64,000 bases of DNA, taken from the NCBI RefSeq assembly GCF_016714285.1, contig NZ_JADJNN010000021.1:1-64000 (forward strand), given 5' to 3'. The notes beneath the pieces are model-generated. The model was not told the DNA's origin. It ran no database searches and saw only the letters and a list, made by a program, of their open reading frames with translations. Within the stretch, counting starts at the first letter, position 1, and each line of letters opens with the position of its first letter. The translations under genes and the position numbers were made by a program. This stretch comes from Nannocystis sp. Lineage in GTDB: Bacteria > Myxococcota_A > Polyangia > Nannocystales > Nannocystaceae. This document shows positions 1 to 8,522 of the stretch, in pieces.

Positions 1-1
1 G

Positions 2-814
2 AGCGTCGCCGGCCAGAATTACGACCGCACCTTCCTCGTCATCGTCCCGGACGACTATCAGCCCGGCGAGCAGCTGCCCGTCATGTTCATGTGGCACTGG
101 CTCGGCGGCTCCGGCAAGGACTTCTACGAGCGGGCCGAGGCCCAGATCGCCGTCAACGAGAAGCGCTTCATCGCCGTCATCCCCGACGGCCGCAACAGCG
201 ACCAGGGCGTCCTCTTCAAGTGGCCATTTAGCATCCTCGACAGCGACGAGCAGCTCGAGGCCGAGTTCCAGTTCTTCGACGACATGCTGTCCTGCGTGCA
301 CGAGCAATTCGGCGTCGACAAGGACTGCGTCGGCAGCGTCGGCGTCAGCGCGGGCGCGCTGTTCACCGACCAGCTGGTCGGCGGTCGTGGCGATCGGCTG
401 TCGTCCTTCCTCTCGCTCTCGGGCGGCACCGGCGGCGGCACCGTGCGGCCGTTCACGCCCCCGGCGCACAAGCTGCCCGCGCTGGTCCTGTGGGGCGGAC
501 CCAACGACTTCTGCGTCGTCATCAACTTCCAGGACGCCTCGCACGACCTGGAGAAGAAGCTGGTCGAGGGCGGCCACTTCGTCGAGGAGTGCGTGCATAA
601 CTGCAACCATTCGACGCCGCCATTCGACGTTCCCGACGGCATGCCGGCCTTCGCCCCGCTGTGGGACTTCCTGTTCGATCACCCCTACTGGCTCAAGGCC
701 GGCGAGTCGCCCTACAACGACTTCGGCCTGCCGCCGAGCATGCCCAGCTGGTGCGCCGTCGGGGTTGGCAACGCGGTGCCGCCGCCCGGCGTGTGCGACA
801 AGAACGAGTGCTAA
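2..814 (+). CDS. PHB-depolymerase/LpqC-like esterase, 5' end cut by window
   Basis: The reading frame is open from base 2, so the gene starts before the window; about 270 residues are visible. They look like an alpha/beta hydrolase of the polyhydroxybutyrate depolymerase/feruloyl-esterase-like group: a first strand RTFLVIVPDDY, a glycine-rich oxyanion segment MWHWLGGSGKDF, and a nucleophile elbow GVSAG at visible residues 114-118 (GxSxG). A later WGGPNDF and CNHSTPPF supply plausible acid and His positions. Several Cys residues, including CVGSVGV and the C-terminal CAVGVG...CDKNEC, suggest an exported, disulfide-bonded protein; the signal peptide would lie outside the window. Substrate cannot be told from the sequence. 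An internal ATG at 83 is in frame but would remove the first strand, so it is not the start. Confidence 0.75.
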   Translation, partial: SVAGQNYDRTFLVIVPDDYQPGEQLPVMFMWHWLGGSGKDFYERAEAQIAVNEKRFIAVIPDGRNSDQGVLFKWPFSILDSDEQLEAEFQFFDDMLSCVHEQFGVDKDCVGSVGVSAGALFTDQLVGGRGDRLSSFLSLSGGTGGGTVRPFTPPAHKLPALVLWGGPNDFCVVINFQDASHDLEKKLVEGGHFVEECVHNCNHSTPPFDVPDGMPAFAPLWDFLFDHPYWLKAGESPYNDFGLPPSMPSWCAVGVGNAVPPPGVCDKNEC

Positions 815-859
815 TGAGGCTTTGACGGGCGCGTCGGCTTCCTGCGATGCTCGCGGCGC

Positions 860-2362
860 ATGTCGGCCGCGCGCCTCGCTGTCTCGCTTTGCCTCGCCGG
901 TGTGCTCGCTTGCGGGGACGACGGGGCGGGCGAGAGCGCGAGCACGAGCGCGGCGAGCAGCAGCGGCGAGGTCGCTGAGAGCACGACCAGCCCGACGAGC
1001 GGCGTGGAGAGCACCGGCGGATCGAGCTCCTCGGCGGGATCTTCGGGCGGCGAGACCGGCTTCGATCCGCCGACGCCGGCCTGCGGCAACGGCTATCTGG
1101 AGGCCGGCGAGGAGTGCGACGACGGCAACCTCGGCGACGGTGATGGCTGTAGCGCCGCCTGCGAGGTGCCCTGCGGCCTCGAGCTCGCGGTGACCGAGCT
1201 GGCGCCCACGGCCCAGTCGATCATCGGCGGCGTGAAGGTCGCCCCGGCGCCCGACGGCGGCTTCGTGACCTTCGCCCGCCTGCGCGAGATCACCGTCGAC
1301 CAGGAGCAGAACTCGATGGTCGGGCCGCGCCAGATCCTCGTGCTCGCCTACGACGCCGACGGCGTGCAGCGCTGGCGTCGCGAGGTCGGCGACCCGATGG
1401 GCGACCTCTACGCCGCCGGCGGCACCGTCGACGCGGACGGCGATGTCTTCCTGATCGGCAGCCTCGACGGGGCCGACGCGAAGGACATCTGGATCGGCAA
1501 GCTCGCGGGCGCCGACGGGGCCCCGCTGTGGACGCAGGTGTTCGACGGCCAGCTCGACGCCGGCGAGGACTATGGCACCTCGGTGGTCGCCACGCCGACG
1601 GGCGACGTGATCGCGGTCGGGCAGATCCGCGACGTGCTCAACGACACGGACGTGTGGATCTCCAAGCTCGCGGGCGCGGACGGCTCGCCGCTGTGGACCA
1701 CCACCTGGACCGGCGAGCCGAGCGACGGCTACTCGGTCGACGCGCCCGGCCCCGTGGCGCTCGGGCCCGACGGCAGCATCCACGTGCTGGCCCGCGAGTA
1801 CGTCGACGCCAAGACGATCGAGGCCACCCTCCTCAAGTTCGCCCCCGACGGCGGCAAGCCGCTGTGGACCGCCTCACCGCTCGCCGATGGCAGCGAGCAC
1901 AAGCACAACATCGGCCCGCTCGCGGTCGGCCCGGACGGTGAGATCGCGATGGGCGTGCTGCGCGACGGCGCCGCTGCGACCTTCTGGGTGTTTCGCCTCG
2001 GCCCGGACGGCGGCGCGCCGACCTGGTCGCGCACCCGCGACGACTTCATCGTCGCCGGCGAGGAGTGGTACCTGAGCGGGCTCGGTATCTACCCCGACGG
2101 CAACATCGTGGTCGGCGGCTCGTGGCTCGACGACGTGAGCCAGGCCGACAGCGAGTGGTGGGAGGTGTGGACCACCCGCCTCGACGCGAAGGGTGAGCCG
2201 CGCTGCCACGTCAGCGTGCGCGCGCCGGGCGAGGACCTCGTGCCGCCGTCGATCTTCCCGGCCGACCTCGTGGCTGGCCCCGATGGCGTCGCCCTGGCCA
2301 CCGGCGAGCTGATCGAGGGCGGCGAGTCCTCGGTGTGGACCGGCCGCTTCCGGCCGCTGTAG
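860..2362 (+). CDS. Cys-rich propeller lipoprotein
   Basis: A 500-residue lipoprotein. The signal peptide ends in a lipobox LACG (Cys19) and is followed by a Ser/Gly/Thr-rich linker to about residue 70. Then comes one Myxococcus-type Cys-rich repeat (CGNGYLEAGEECDDGN, with CSAACEVPC after it), a module common on secreted myxobacterial proteins. The rest has repeated Trp-containing blades (GVQRWRREVG, APLWTQVF, SPLWTTTW, KPLWTAS, PTWSRTR) typical of a PQQ/SBBP-like beta-propeller. It is probably displayed on the outer membrane; no catalytic site is visible and the ligand is unknown. The last codons are part of a direct repeat whose second copy lies just after the stop (see the repeat at 2300-2407). 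Confidence 0.8.
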   Translation: MSAARLAVSLCLAGVLACGDDGAGESASTSAASSSGEVAESTTSPTSGVESTGGSSSSAGSSGGETGFDPPTPACGNGYLEAGEECDDGNLGDGDGCSAACEVPCGLELAVTELAPTAQSIIGGVKVAPAPDGGFVTFARLREITVDQEQNSMVGPRQILVLAYDADGVQRWRREVGDPMGDLYAAGGTVDADGDVFLIGSLDGADAKDIWIGKLAGADGAPLWTQVFDGQLDAGEDYGTSVVATPTGDVIAVGQIRDVLNDTDVWISKLAGADGSPLWTTTWTGEPSDGYSVDAPGPVALGPDGSIHVLAREYVDAKTIEATLLKFAPDGGKPLWTASPLADGSEHKHNIGPLAVGPDGEIAMGVLRDGAAATFWVFRLGPDGGAPTWSRTRDDFIVAGEEWYLSGLGIYPDGNIVVGGSWLDDVSQADSEWWEVWTTRLDAKGEPRCHVSVRAPGEDLVPPSIFPADLVAGPDGVALATGELIEGGESSVWTGRFRPL

Positions 2363-2407
2363 CGACCGGCGAGCTGATCGAGGGCGGCGAGTCCTCGTTG
2401 TGGACCG
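2300..2407. repeat. 43-bp direct repeat straddling the stop of the propeller gene
   Basis: Bases 2300-2342 and 2365-2407 are identical except for one position (g to t), a period of 65 bp. The first copy is coding (TGELIEGGESSVWTG). The second starts three bases after the TAG at 2360-2362 and would code for the same peptide if read. The pattern suggests a recent tandem duplication of the gene's 3' end. Confidence 0.9.
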
Positions 2408-2415
2408 ACCCGCGA

Positions 2416-3570
2416 TCAGTCGACCCAGGTGGCGAGGAACACGTTGGTGTCGCCCGGCGTGGCCGCGCCGCGGTTCGACGCGAACACCAGGGTCTTGCCG
2501 TCGCGGGTGAACATCGGGAAGCCGTCGAAGCTGTCGTTGAAGGTGACCTGCTCCTGGCCCGTGCCGTCGTCGGCGATCAGGAAGAGGTCGAAGTTGCGGC
2601 CCTTCGGGTCGGCCTGGTTCGAGCTGAAGATGATGCGCTTGCCGTCCGGGTGGAAGAACGGGGCGAAGTTGGCCTTGCCGTTGCTCGTCACCTGGCGCTG
2701 GTTCTTGCCGTCGACGTCCATCACGAAGAGCTCGAGGCGGGTCGGGCGGACCAGGTTCTCCTTGACCAGCTCCTCGTACTTGGCGAGCTCGTCGGCGCCC
2801 TCGGGGTGGTTGGCGCGGTAGACCAGACGCTTGCCGTCGGGTGAGAAGAAGGCGCCGCCGTCGTAGCCCTTGCTGTTGGTCAGGCGGCGCTGCTGCTTGC
2901 CGTCGATGTTCATGATGTAGAGCTCGGGGTCGCCGTCGCGGGTCGAGGTGAACACGATGCGGTCGCCGAGCGGCGAGACGGTGGCCTCGGCGTCGTAGCC
3001 GGGGCCGACGACGAGCGGCCTGGTGTCGCTGCCGTCGGCCTTCGCGGTGTAGATGTCGAACTCGGGGTAGAGCTTCCACACGTAGCCGCGGCTGCGGTCG
3101 GGCGGCGGCAGGCAGTCGTCGGCGGCGGCGTGGGTCGAGGCGTAGAGGATGCGCTCGTCCTTCGGCAGGAAATAAGCGCAGGTGGTGCGACCCTTGCCGC
3201 TGCTGATCCGCTGCACCGCGCCCTCGTGCAGGTGCAAGGTGTAGATCTGGTCGCAGGCCGCCCCGTCGCGGGTCGACTGGAACACCAGGCGCGTCTCGTC
3301 GCTCGAGAAGTACGCCTCGGCGTTCTCACCCCCGTGCGTCAGCTGCTGCAGTTTGCCCTGGAAGTGGCGCTCGCCGGCCAGAGGGACGCTCGGGTCGACC
3401 GGCGCGGGCTTGGCGGGCTCGGTCTTCGCGGGCTCGGGCTTGGCGGGCTCGGTCTTCGCGGGCTCGGGCTTCGTGGACTTCGCGGGCTCGGTCTTCTTGC
3501 CCGCGTCCGGCGGGTTGCAGGCGGTCAGGGGCAGGAGACAGGCGAGGATCAGGCGCGGCGAGGCAGACAT
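2416..3570 (-). CDS. PD40/TolB-like propeller lipoprotein
   Basis: 384 residues. The signal peptide has a lipobox LTAC and is followed by a Lys-Pro-Glu-Ala linker (EPAK/KPEP repeats, residues about 28-58). The remainder is a series of TolB-type WD40-like (PD40) blades: NAEAYFSSDETRLVFQSTRD, DRIVFTSTRDGDPELYIMN, DGGAFFSPDGKRLVYRA, NFAPFFHPDGKRIIFSSN and GFPMFTRDGKTLVFASN. Each has the SPDG/F-S-S/D-R pattern of the family. TolB-like propellers normally bind other proteins or peptidoglycan-associated partners; no separate enzymatic domain is present here. It converges on the upstream propeller gene with only about 50 bp between stops, part of which is the duplicated 3' segment. Confidence 0.82.
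   Translation of the reverse strand: MSASPRLILACLLPLTACNPPDAGKKTEPAKSTKPEPAKTEPAKPEPAKTEPAKPAPVDPSVPLAGERHFQGKLQQLTHGGENAEAYFSSDETRLVFQSTRDGAACDQIYTLHLHEGAVQRISSGKGRTTCAYFLPKDERILYASTHAAADDCLPPPDRSRGYVWKLYPEFDIYTAKADGSDTRPLVVGPGYDAEATVSPLGDRIVFTSTRDGDPELYIMNIDGKQQRRLTNSKGYDGGAFFSPDGKRLVYRANHPEGADELAKYEELVKENLVRPTRLELFVMDVDGKNQRQVTSNGKANFAPFFHPDGKRIIFSSNQADPKGRNFDLFLIADDGTGQEQVTFNDSFDGFPMFTRDGKTLVFASNRGAATPGDTNVFLATWVD
3412..3471. repeat. 30-bp tandem repeat, two units
   Basis: Two identical 30-bp units (3412-3441, 3442-3471), with partial units on each side, code for the Lys/Pro/Glu/Ala linker behind the lipobox of the PD40 lipoprotein. The length is a multiple of three, so copy-number change would lengthen or shorten the linker without breaking the frame. 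Confidence 0.85.
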
Positions 3571-3623
3571 CGGGGCGCGGATGATAGCAACGCGGCGCGC
3601 GGCTTTGCTATGGTCGCGGCCGC

Positions 3624-4334
3624 ATGATCGACCTCGTCCTCGAAGGCCCCGGGAAGAACGCCCTCAGCACCGTCCTGATGCGCGAGCTGCTCGCCAAGCT
3701 CGAGGCCGCCGCGGGGGCGCCGGCGCTGCTGACCGGGGCGGGCGACGCCCTCTCGGCGGGGCTCAACCTCGTCGAGCTCGCCGGCTTCGACGTCGCCGGC
3801 ATGCGGGCCTACCTCGAGCTGCTCGAGCAGACCATGCACGCGCTCTATCTCTACCCCGGGCCGCTCGTGGCCTTCGTCAACGGCCACGCGATCGCCGGCG
3901 GATGCATCTTCACGCTGTGCGCCGATCATCGCGTCTCCAGCCCGGCGCCGACCGGGAAGATCGGCCTCAACGAGGTCGCGCTCGGGCTCCGCTTCCCGCG
4001 CAGCGTGCTGCAGCTGGTCCGCCGCCGCGTGGCCCCCGAGCACCTCGACGAGGTGGTGCTCGGCGCCGGCCTGCACGACCCGCAGGGGGCCCTGCGCCTC
4101 GGCCTCGTCGACGAGCTCGGCGACCTCGCCCTCGCCCGCGCCCGCCTCGCGGCCCTGGCCCAGCACCCCGCCGATATCTACGCCGCGACCAAGGCGGAGC
4201 TGCGCGCCGGCGTGCTCGTCGAGGACGCCGCGCAGGCGCGGGCCTTCCTCGAGGACGCGCTGCCGACCTGGACCTCGCCGGCGCTGCGTGAGCGCCTGCT
4301 CGGCTTCCTCAAGCAGCGTTCGCGGCGCGCCTGA
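3624..4334 (+). CDS. Enoyl-CoA hydratase/isomerase family protein
   Basis: 236 residues of the crotonase superfamily, near the short end of the family (about 250-265). Seen: the first oxyanion segment APALLTGAGDALSAGLNL, the second oxyanion-hole block VNGHAIAGGCIFTLCADHR, and the substrate-facing segment GKIGLNEVALGLRFP. Crotonase-fold enzymes act on acyl-CoA thioesters; which reaction this one catalyses cannot be decided from these motifs. The ATG at 3624 follows the divergently read lipoprotein by about 50 bp, so the two probably share a short promoter region. A second crotonase is at 52947-53732; the two are not close copies. Confidence 0.8.
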   Translation: MIDLVLEGPGKNALSTVLMRELLAKLEAAAGAPALLTGAGDALSAGLNLVELAGFDVAGMRAYLELLEQTMHALYLYPGPLVAFVNGHAIAGGCIFTLCADHRVSSPAPTGKIGLNEVALGLRFPRSVLQLVRRRVAPEHLDEVVLGAGLHDPQGALRLGLVDELGDLALARARLAALAQHPADIYAATKAELRAGVLVEDAAQARAFLEDALPTWTSPALRERLLGFLKQRSRRA

Positions 4335-4401
4335 TCGCGGTCGATCGCCGCGTGAGCCGGCGACGCTTGACCCGATGTCGCCCCTTGGCGACGCTGGTGG
4401 C

Positions 4402-6162
4402 ATGCCGCGCGAGCTCCCTCGATCCCTCGTCCTCGTCCTCCTGGCCGCTGCGTGCGGCGACAGCACCCGCGAGAGCGCGAGCGAGTCCGTCAGCGCCAGC
4501 GCGACCCCGGGCGGTCCGACGAGTGAGCCCACCACCACGCCGACCACGGCGCCGACCACCGCGTCCGGCGAGAGCGAAACCGGCGGGGTCAGCGGGACCG
4601 GCAACACCGGCTCCGGGCCGACCAGCACGGTCGCGTCGGACCCGACCGGCGACCCGAGCGGGAACCCGAGCAGCGAGCCCAGCACGGGCTCCGGGCCGAA
4701 GTTCGACGTCGGCGGGACCGGCGGCCCCGAGACCGACAGCACGACCGGGCCGCCGGTCGATCTGTGCAAGGTGCAGGACGACATGAACGCGATCGGCGAG
4801 TGCGACAAGGAGGCCCCGCCCAACAGCTTCGAGCCCGAGATCCAGTGGGCGTGGACCGGACCGAACGGCGACCAGTTCAGCATCGTCACCCCGCTGGTCG
4901 CCAACCTCACCGACGACAACCAGGACGGCGCGATCGACCTGTGCGACATCCCGGACGTGGTCGTGGTGGCCTCGCCGAGCTCGGGCCAGCCGAACATCGT
5001 CGGCCACATCTACGTGCTCGACGGCCTGACCGGCGCGCTGCACTTCCAGATCGCCGACGCGGTCGACCACACCGTGACCCCGGCGCTCGGCGACATCGAC
5101 GGCGACGGCCTGCCGGAGATCGTGACCTCGATCGTCGGCGGCAACCCGGTGGCCTTCGAGCACGACGGGACCAAGAAGTGGACCAGCGCGAGCAACTGGC
5201 CGGAGGTCTACTCGGGCTCGATCGCCCTGGCCGACGCCGACAACGACGGCGACGTCGAGATCCTCGCCGGCAACCGCCTCTTCGATCACAACGGGACCCT
5301 GCTGTTCACCGCGCCGCAGCCGGCCGGCAACTGGTCGTCCTCGGCTTTCGCCGACCTCGACGGCGACAAGGACCAGGAGGTCGTGCTCGGCCACGCGGCC
5401 TATCATCATACCGGCGCGCAATACTATGTCAGCGGTGTGGGCCCCGGCTATCCGTCGATCGCCAACCTCGACCTCGACCCCGAGCCCGAGGTGCTGGTGA
5501 CCAACATGAACGGCCTGTCCCTGCTCAACCACGACGGCTCGGTCATCTACCAGGACCAGCGCCCGACCGGCGACTTCCCCGGCGGCACGACCTGGCTGCG
5601 GCCATCGACGGTCCACGACTTCGACGGCGACGGCAAATCCGAGTTCGCGACCAGCTCGGCCAACAACTACACGACCTACAAGCCGATCGGCCCGGCGATC
5701 CTGTGGAAGGCGGCGGTCTCGGACCAGAGCGGCATCGCCGCGGGCACCGCCTTCGACTTCCTCGGCGACGGCGTGGCCGAGGCGATGTACGCCGACGAAC
5801 ACTTCATGTTCATCTTCGACGGTAAGGGCCAGGTGCTGCTGAAGATCCCGCGCTCGTCGGGTACGCTCAGCGAATACCCGATCGTCGCCGACATCGACAA
5901 CGACGGGTCGGCGGAGATCGTGGTGGTGTCGTGCCAGTATATGCAGCCGCAGTCGCCGACGGTGCAGGTGATCCGCGACAAGATGGACCGCTGGATCCAG
6001 GCGCGCCGGATCTGGAATCAGCACACGTACCACGTGACCAACGTGCGCGAGGACGGCACGATCCCGCAGTTCGAGGCGCCGTCGTGGAAGCAGCTCAACA
6101 CCTTCCGCACCAACTCGCAGATCGAGGGCGGCGGGCTGTGCAAGCCGCCGATCCCGCAGTGA
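4402..6162 (+). CDS. FG-GAP/VCBS repeat lipoprotein
   Basis: 586 residues from the ATG at 4402, chosen because it gives a clean signal peptide (MPRELPRSLVLVLLAAACGD, lipobox AAAC). An in-frame ATG at 4375 is possible but poorer. A Thr/Ser/Gly/Pro linker runs to about residue 115. Calcium-binding-like FG-GAP repeats follow, with Asp-rich loops DIDGDGLPEI, DADNDGDVEIL, DLDGDKDQEVVLG, DFDGDGKSEF and DIDNDGSAEIVVVS; this is an integrin-alpha-like propeller. Near the C-terminus is RRIWNQHTYHVTNV, common in myxobacterial members. A surface role in adhesion or binding is the family expectation; the partner is unknown. Confidence 0.82.
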   Translation: MPRELPRSLVLVLLAAACGDSTRESASESVSASATPGGPTSEPTTTPTTAPTTASGESETGGVSGTGNTGSGPTSTVASDPTGDPSGNPSSEPSTGSGPKFDVGGTGGPETDSTTGPPVDLCKVQDDMNAIGECDKEAPPNSFEPEIQWAWTGPNGDQFSIVTPLVANLTDDNQDGAIDLCDIPDVVVVASPSSGQPNIVGHIYVLDGLTGALHFQIADAVDHTVTPALGDIDGDGLPEIVTSIVGGNPVAFEHDGTKKWTSASNWPEVYSGSIALADADNDGDVEILAGNRLFDHNGTLLFTAPQPAGNWSSSAFADLDGDKDQEVVLGHAAYHHTGAQYYVSGVGPGYPSIANLDLDPEPEVLVTNMNGLSLLNHDGSVIYQDQRPTGDFPGGTTWLRPSTVHDFDGDGKSEFATSSANNYTTYKPIGPAILWKAAVSDQSGIAAGTAFDFLGDGVAEAMYADEHFMFIFDGKGQVLLKIPRSSGTLSEYPIVADIDNDGSAEIVVVSCQYMQPQSPTVQVIRDKMDRWIQARRIWNQHTYHVTNVREDGTIPQFEAPSWKQLNTFRTNSQIEGGGLCKPPIPQ

Positions 6163-6450
6163 AAGGCGCAGACATGGCCATGTGACTCACATCCTCTGCG
6201 CGGCCGGACCGTCCAGTGTCGTGCGACGAGGCGGCGTTGCGGCCGACACGCCACCCCACGTCCACGCACTTCGAATTGATCCGTGCGCGGCACCAGCGTC
6301 TACGAAGCGACTCGAGCTCGGAGTACGGAACCCCATGCTCAGTCGTGATCCGTCGCAGCCGCCTCGACCTCTGCCGAAGCGCTTCGGGATCGCCTCGAGC
6401 TCACCGCCGAGCGACCATCGAGCCGAGCCTGGCCAACGAACCCGGCTCCC
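6163..6450. other. Intergenic stretch, no gene seen
   Basis: About 290 bp between the convergent FG-GAP lipoprotein and C1 peptidase genes. Open frames here have no recognisable protein features. I see no clear hairpin followed by a T-run. Confidence 0.6.
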
Positions 6451-7704
6451 TCATCCCTCGATCCGCCAGGCCTTGGCGACAGAGTGGTGGAATGCACGTT
6501 CCTGGGCGAGTTCGCCGTCGGTTTCGTTCACTCGTCGCATCGCCGAGAGAATCCAGGCCAGGTCTTCCGCGGAGAAGAAGCGCGCGAAGAGTGCAATCGA
6601 TTCATCGATGAGCGCCTGGTTGTCGATGTGAGCGAGCGCGTAGCCGAGGATGCCATTCGCGTCATCGTCGCCTCCGGCCCGCTTGAGGATTGGTCGAAGG
6701 TATTCGGCTACCTTCGAGATCTCAGCCTCGCTGAGGGTATTGTCAGCTGCGGCGCTGTGATAGAAGAGAAGTGCGAGTCGGAGTTCGAATCGATGCTCGT
6801 CCATCGCGTCGAGCATTTCGGAGTACTCCTTTTCGGACATTTTCGAGAGAATCGTGTCGGCCTTGTCGAGCACGCCATCATCCTCGGTGGACCACGTCGA
6901 CTTGTCCGGCTCGAGCGCGTCGACGTGCTTGATGATCCATGAGTCGTGATAATTATACGACATCATGTACGTGTATGGGATGTAGCAATAACCGGCGTCG
7001 CCGAACTCGGTGCCATGAGAATTTCGGACGATGAACACCGCGTCCGCGTCCGAGTAGCCGACGCAGAGCATGGCATGGCCTCCCCATGCATTCGACCTGT
7101 CCGCTGAGGTGGGCATCGGAATGAGCCCCGCCCTATCGCTGGCGAACGACCTGAAGATCTGGACCGCGAAGAGGATGGGGTGTCCATTGGCGAGCGCCGC
7201 TTTCCAAGCGGCCATCGTCGTGGGGACAGACTCCTCGCCCTCGATCAACAACCTCTTCCCCTCTTCGTAAAGATTCTTGGGCGGCGCTTGATTCACCGAC
7301 CCTTCCTCGAACGGCCAGGACGTCTCCCGGCAGGCGCCGTGCTGCTTCAGGGCCTTCATCACAGCGGGCAGCGAGGCCCCCTTGTCCGTGATGCTAGACG
7401 TGTCAGGGCTCGCCGACGCGCGCGCGTTGTAGTAGATGAAGAGCCGGCTGACGTCGTGCCCGGCGTCGGCCTGGTGCCGCCTCAAGAGGTACTCGCAAGC
7501 GCCGGCCGCAGCGTGCGCGGCGCAGCTCTCTGTCTTCCCCTGCTGTTCGACAGCCGAGAGGGCGTGCCGGAGATCGACCTTTGCCGGTGGTACGAACTCG
7601 GGCGATCCGACGAATTGGTGCGTTCCCTTCGGGGCCTCCACGAAATGGTACCCACCTACGTTCAGCGTCTCACCGTTGGCGCGTTTCAGCTTCATTGGTA
7701 CCAT
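6451..7704 (-). CDS. Papain-like (C1) cysteine peptidase with TerB-like C-terminal region
   Basis: 417 residues. The N-terminal two thirds carry the papain catalytic set: Gln55 and Cys61 in VEQQGKTESCAAHA, His210 in GGHAMLCVGYSD and Asn228 in IVRNSHG, with the order and spacing of family C1. The usual GSCW around the nucleophile is ESCA, and no classical propeptide or signal peptide is evident, so it may act in the cytoplasm or leave by a non-Sec route. Residues about 280-410 are helical and Asp/Glu-rich (YHSAAADNTLSEAEISKVAE), reminiscent of TerB/EF-hand-like helical domains. The gene is last of a minus-strand run after three repeated small peptide genes (45 bp gap). Its codon use is visibly less GC-biased than its neighbours, which hints at transfer. 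The start is uncertain: ATG 7704 or ATG 7695. Confidence 0.75.
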   Translation of the reverse strand: MVPMKLKRANGETLNVGGYHFVEAPKGTHQFVGSPEFVPPAKVDLRHALSAVEQQGKTESCAAHAAAGACEYLLRRHQADAGHDVSRLFIYYNARASASPDTSSITDKGASLPAVMKALKQHGACRETSWPFEEGSVNQAPPKNLYEEGKRLLIEGEESVPTTMAAWKAALANGHPILFAVQIFRSFASDRAGLIPMPTSADRSNAWGGHAMLCVGYSDADAVFIVRNSHGTEFGDAGYCYIPYTYMMSYNYHDSWIIKHVDALEPDKSTWSTEDDGVLDKADTILSKMSEKEYSEMLDAMDEHRFELRLALLFYHSAAADNTLSEAEISKVAEYLRPILKRAGGDDDANGILGYALAHIDNQALIDESIALFARFFSAEDLAWILSAMRRVNETDGELAQERAFHHSVAKAWRIEG

Positions 7705-7748
7705 CTCGACGTTGGTCGGTCATCCGGCGGGTTCGGGGGACGCGGTAT

Positions 7749-7949
7749 TCAGCCGCCCGACGTACCTGACCTTCCGACCGGCTCTCCCGTCAACGGGTCC
7801 GGTAGGTCCAACAGGTGCCGCAGGAGGCTGTTCAGGTGGACGTGCGGCACCTGGGTCGCCTTGTCGGCACTGGCCTTGAGGGCAGTCGCGACGTCGGCGT
7901 CGAGTTCGATGTCTTCAGCGAGGTCGTTGGAAATCTTGATGTTGGTCAT
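7749..7949 (-). CDS. Small repeated peptide, copy C (shortest tail)
   Basis: 66 residues. Residues 1-59 match copies A and B apart from one Ala-to-Val change at residue 22: MTNIKISNDLAEDIELDADV at the start, an Ala-rich helix, HLNSLLRHLLDLPDP, and a closing LTGEPVG. The tail after residue 59 is only seven residues, RSGTSGG. A GGAG ribosome-binding site sits ahead of the ATG. No Cys and no signal peptide. It lies 44 bp upstream of the peptidase gene in the same direction. I do not recognise the family; a leader-plus-tail precursor, a peptidase substrate or a peptidase inhibitor would each fit. Confidence 0.7.
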   Translation of the reverse strand: MTNIKISNDLAEDIELDADVATALKASADKATQVPHVHLNSLLRHLLDLPDPLTGEPVGRSGTSGG

Positions 7950-7994
7950 GGGGCTCCAGAAGGCTCGATACAGATGGAAGGTCGCGCGAGGACA

Positions 7995-8234
7995 TCACCC
8001 GGCTGACGGTCCACTTCCTCCGGTCACCCCAGGCCTGGTCCTGGTGTTGACTGGAGCCCCGACCGGCTCTCCCGTCAACGGGTCCGGTAGGTCCAACAGG
8101 TGCCGCAGGAGGCTGTTCAGGTGGACGTGCGGCACCTGGGTCGCCTTGTCGGCACTTGCCTTGAGGGCAGCCGCGACGTCGGCGTCGAGTTCGATGTCTT
8201 CAGCGAGGTCGTTGGAAATCTTGATGTTGGTCAT
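7995..8234 (-). CDS. Small repeated peptide, copy B
   Basis: 79 residues with the same 59-residue N-terminal region as copy A (identical protein sequence) and its own 20-residue tail, APVNTRTRPGVTGGSGPSAG, which resembles but differs from that of copy A. The ribosome-binding site GGAG precedes the ATG at the same distance as in copies A and C. The gap to copy C is 45 bp and is itself nearly identical to the gap between A and B. The protein is acidic at the start, predicted helical in the middle, and Gly/Ser/Pro-rich at the end. Function unknown. Confidence 0.72.
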   Translation of the reverse strand: MTNIKISNDLAEDIELDADVAAALKASADKATQVPHVHLNSLLRHLLDLPDPLTGEPVGAPVNTRTRPGVTGGSGPSAG

Positions 8235-8279
8235 GGCGCTCCAGAAGGCTCGATACGGAGGGAAGGTCGCGCGAGGACA

Positions 8280-8522
8280 TCACCCGGCGGACGGTCTACT
8301 TCCGCCCGTCGTCCCAGACCTGATCCTGGTGTTGACTGGATCTGCTCCGACCGGCTCTCCCGTCAACGGGTCCGGCAGGTCCAACAGGTGCCGCAGGAGG
8401 CTGTTCAGGTGGACGTGCGGCACCTGGGTCGCCTTGTCGGCACTTGCCTTGAGGGCAGCCGCGACGTCGGCGTCGAGTTCGATGTCTTCAGCGAGGTCGT
8501 TGGAAATCTTGATGTTGGTCAT
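8280..8522 (-). CDS. Small repeated peptide, copy A
   Basis: 80 residues from the ATG at 8522, chosen over an in-frame upstream ATG at 8600 because it is preceded by AGGAG at good spacing and matches the starts of copies B and C. Residues 1-59 are the conserved region ending LTGEPVG. The 21-residue tail, ADPVNTRIRSGTTGGSRPSAG, differs from copy B by a three-base insertion and several substitutions. It lies 103 bp downstream of the small membrane-peptide gene, in the same direction. It is first of the three copies in transcription order. Confidence 0.72.
   Translation of the reverse strand: MTNIKISNDLAEDIELDADVAAALKASADKATQVPHVHLNSLLRHLLDLPDPLTGEPVGADPVNTRIRSGTTGGSRPSAG

Noticed and set aside
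4309..6033. A 574-codon open frame on the minus strand opposite the FG-GAP lipoprotein
   Set aside because: Composition is Val/Arg/Asp-rich without motifs; the opposite frame has a clear signal peptide and repeats.
6182..6631. A 149-codon plus-strand frame overlapping the peptidase gene end
   Set aside because: No motif, no ribosome-binding site, and it overlaps the conserved end of the peptidase gene.
7749..8522. Lanthipeptide, lasso or Nif11-type RiPP precursors
   Set aside because: Tails have no Cys, no matching modification enzyme is near, and the leader does not match Nif11. A processed peptide remains possible but the class cannot be named.
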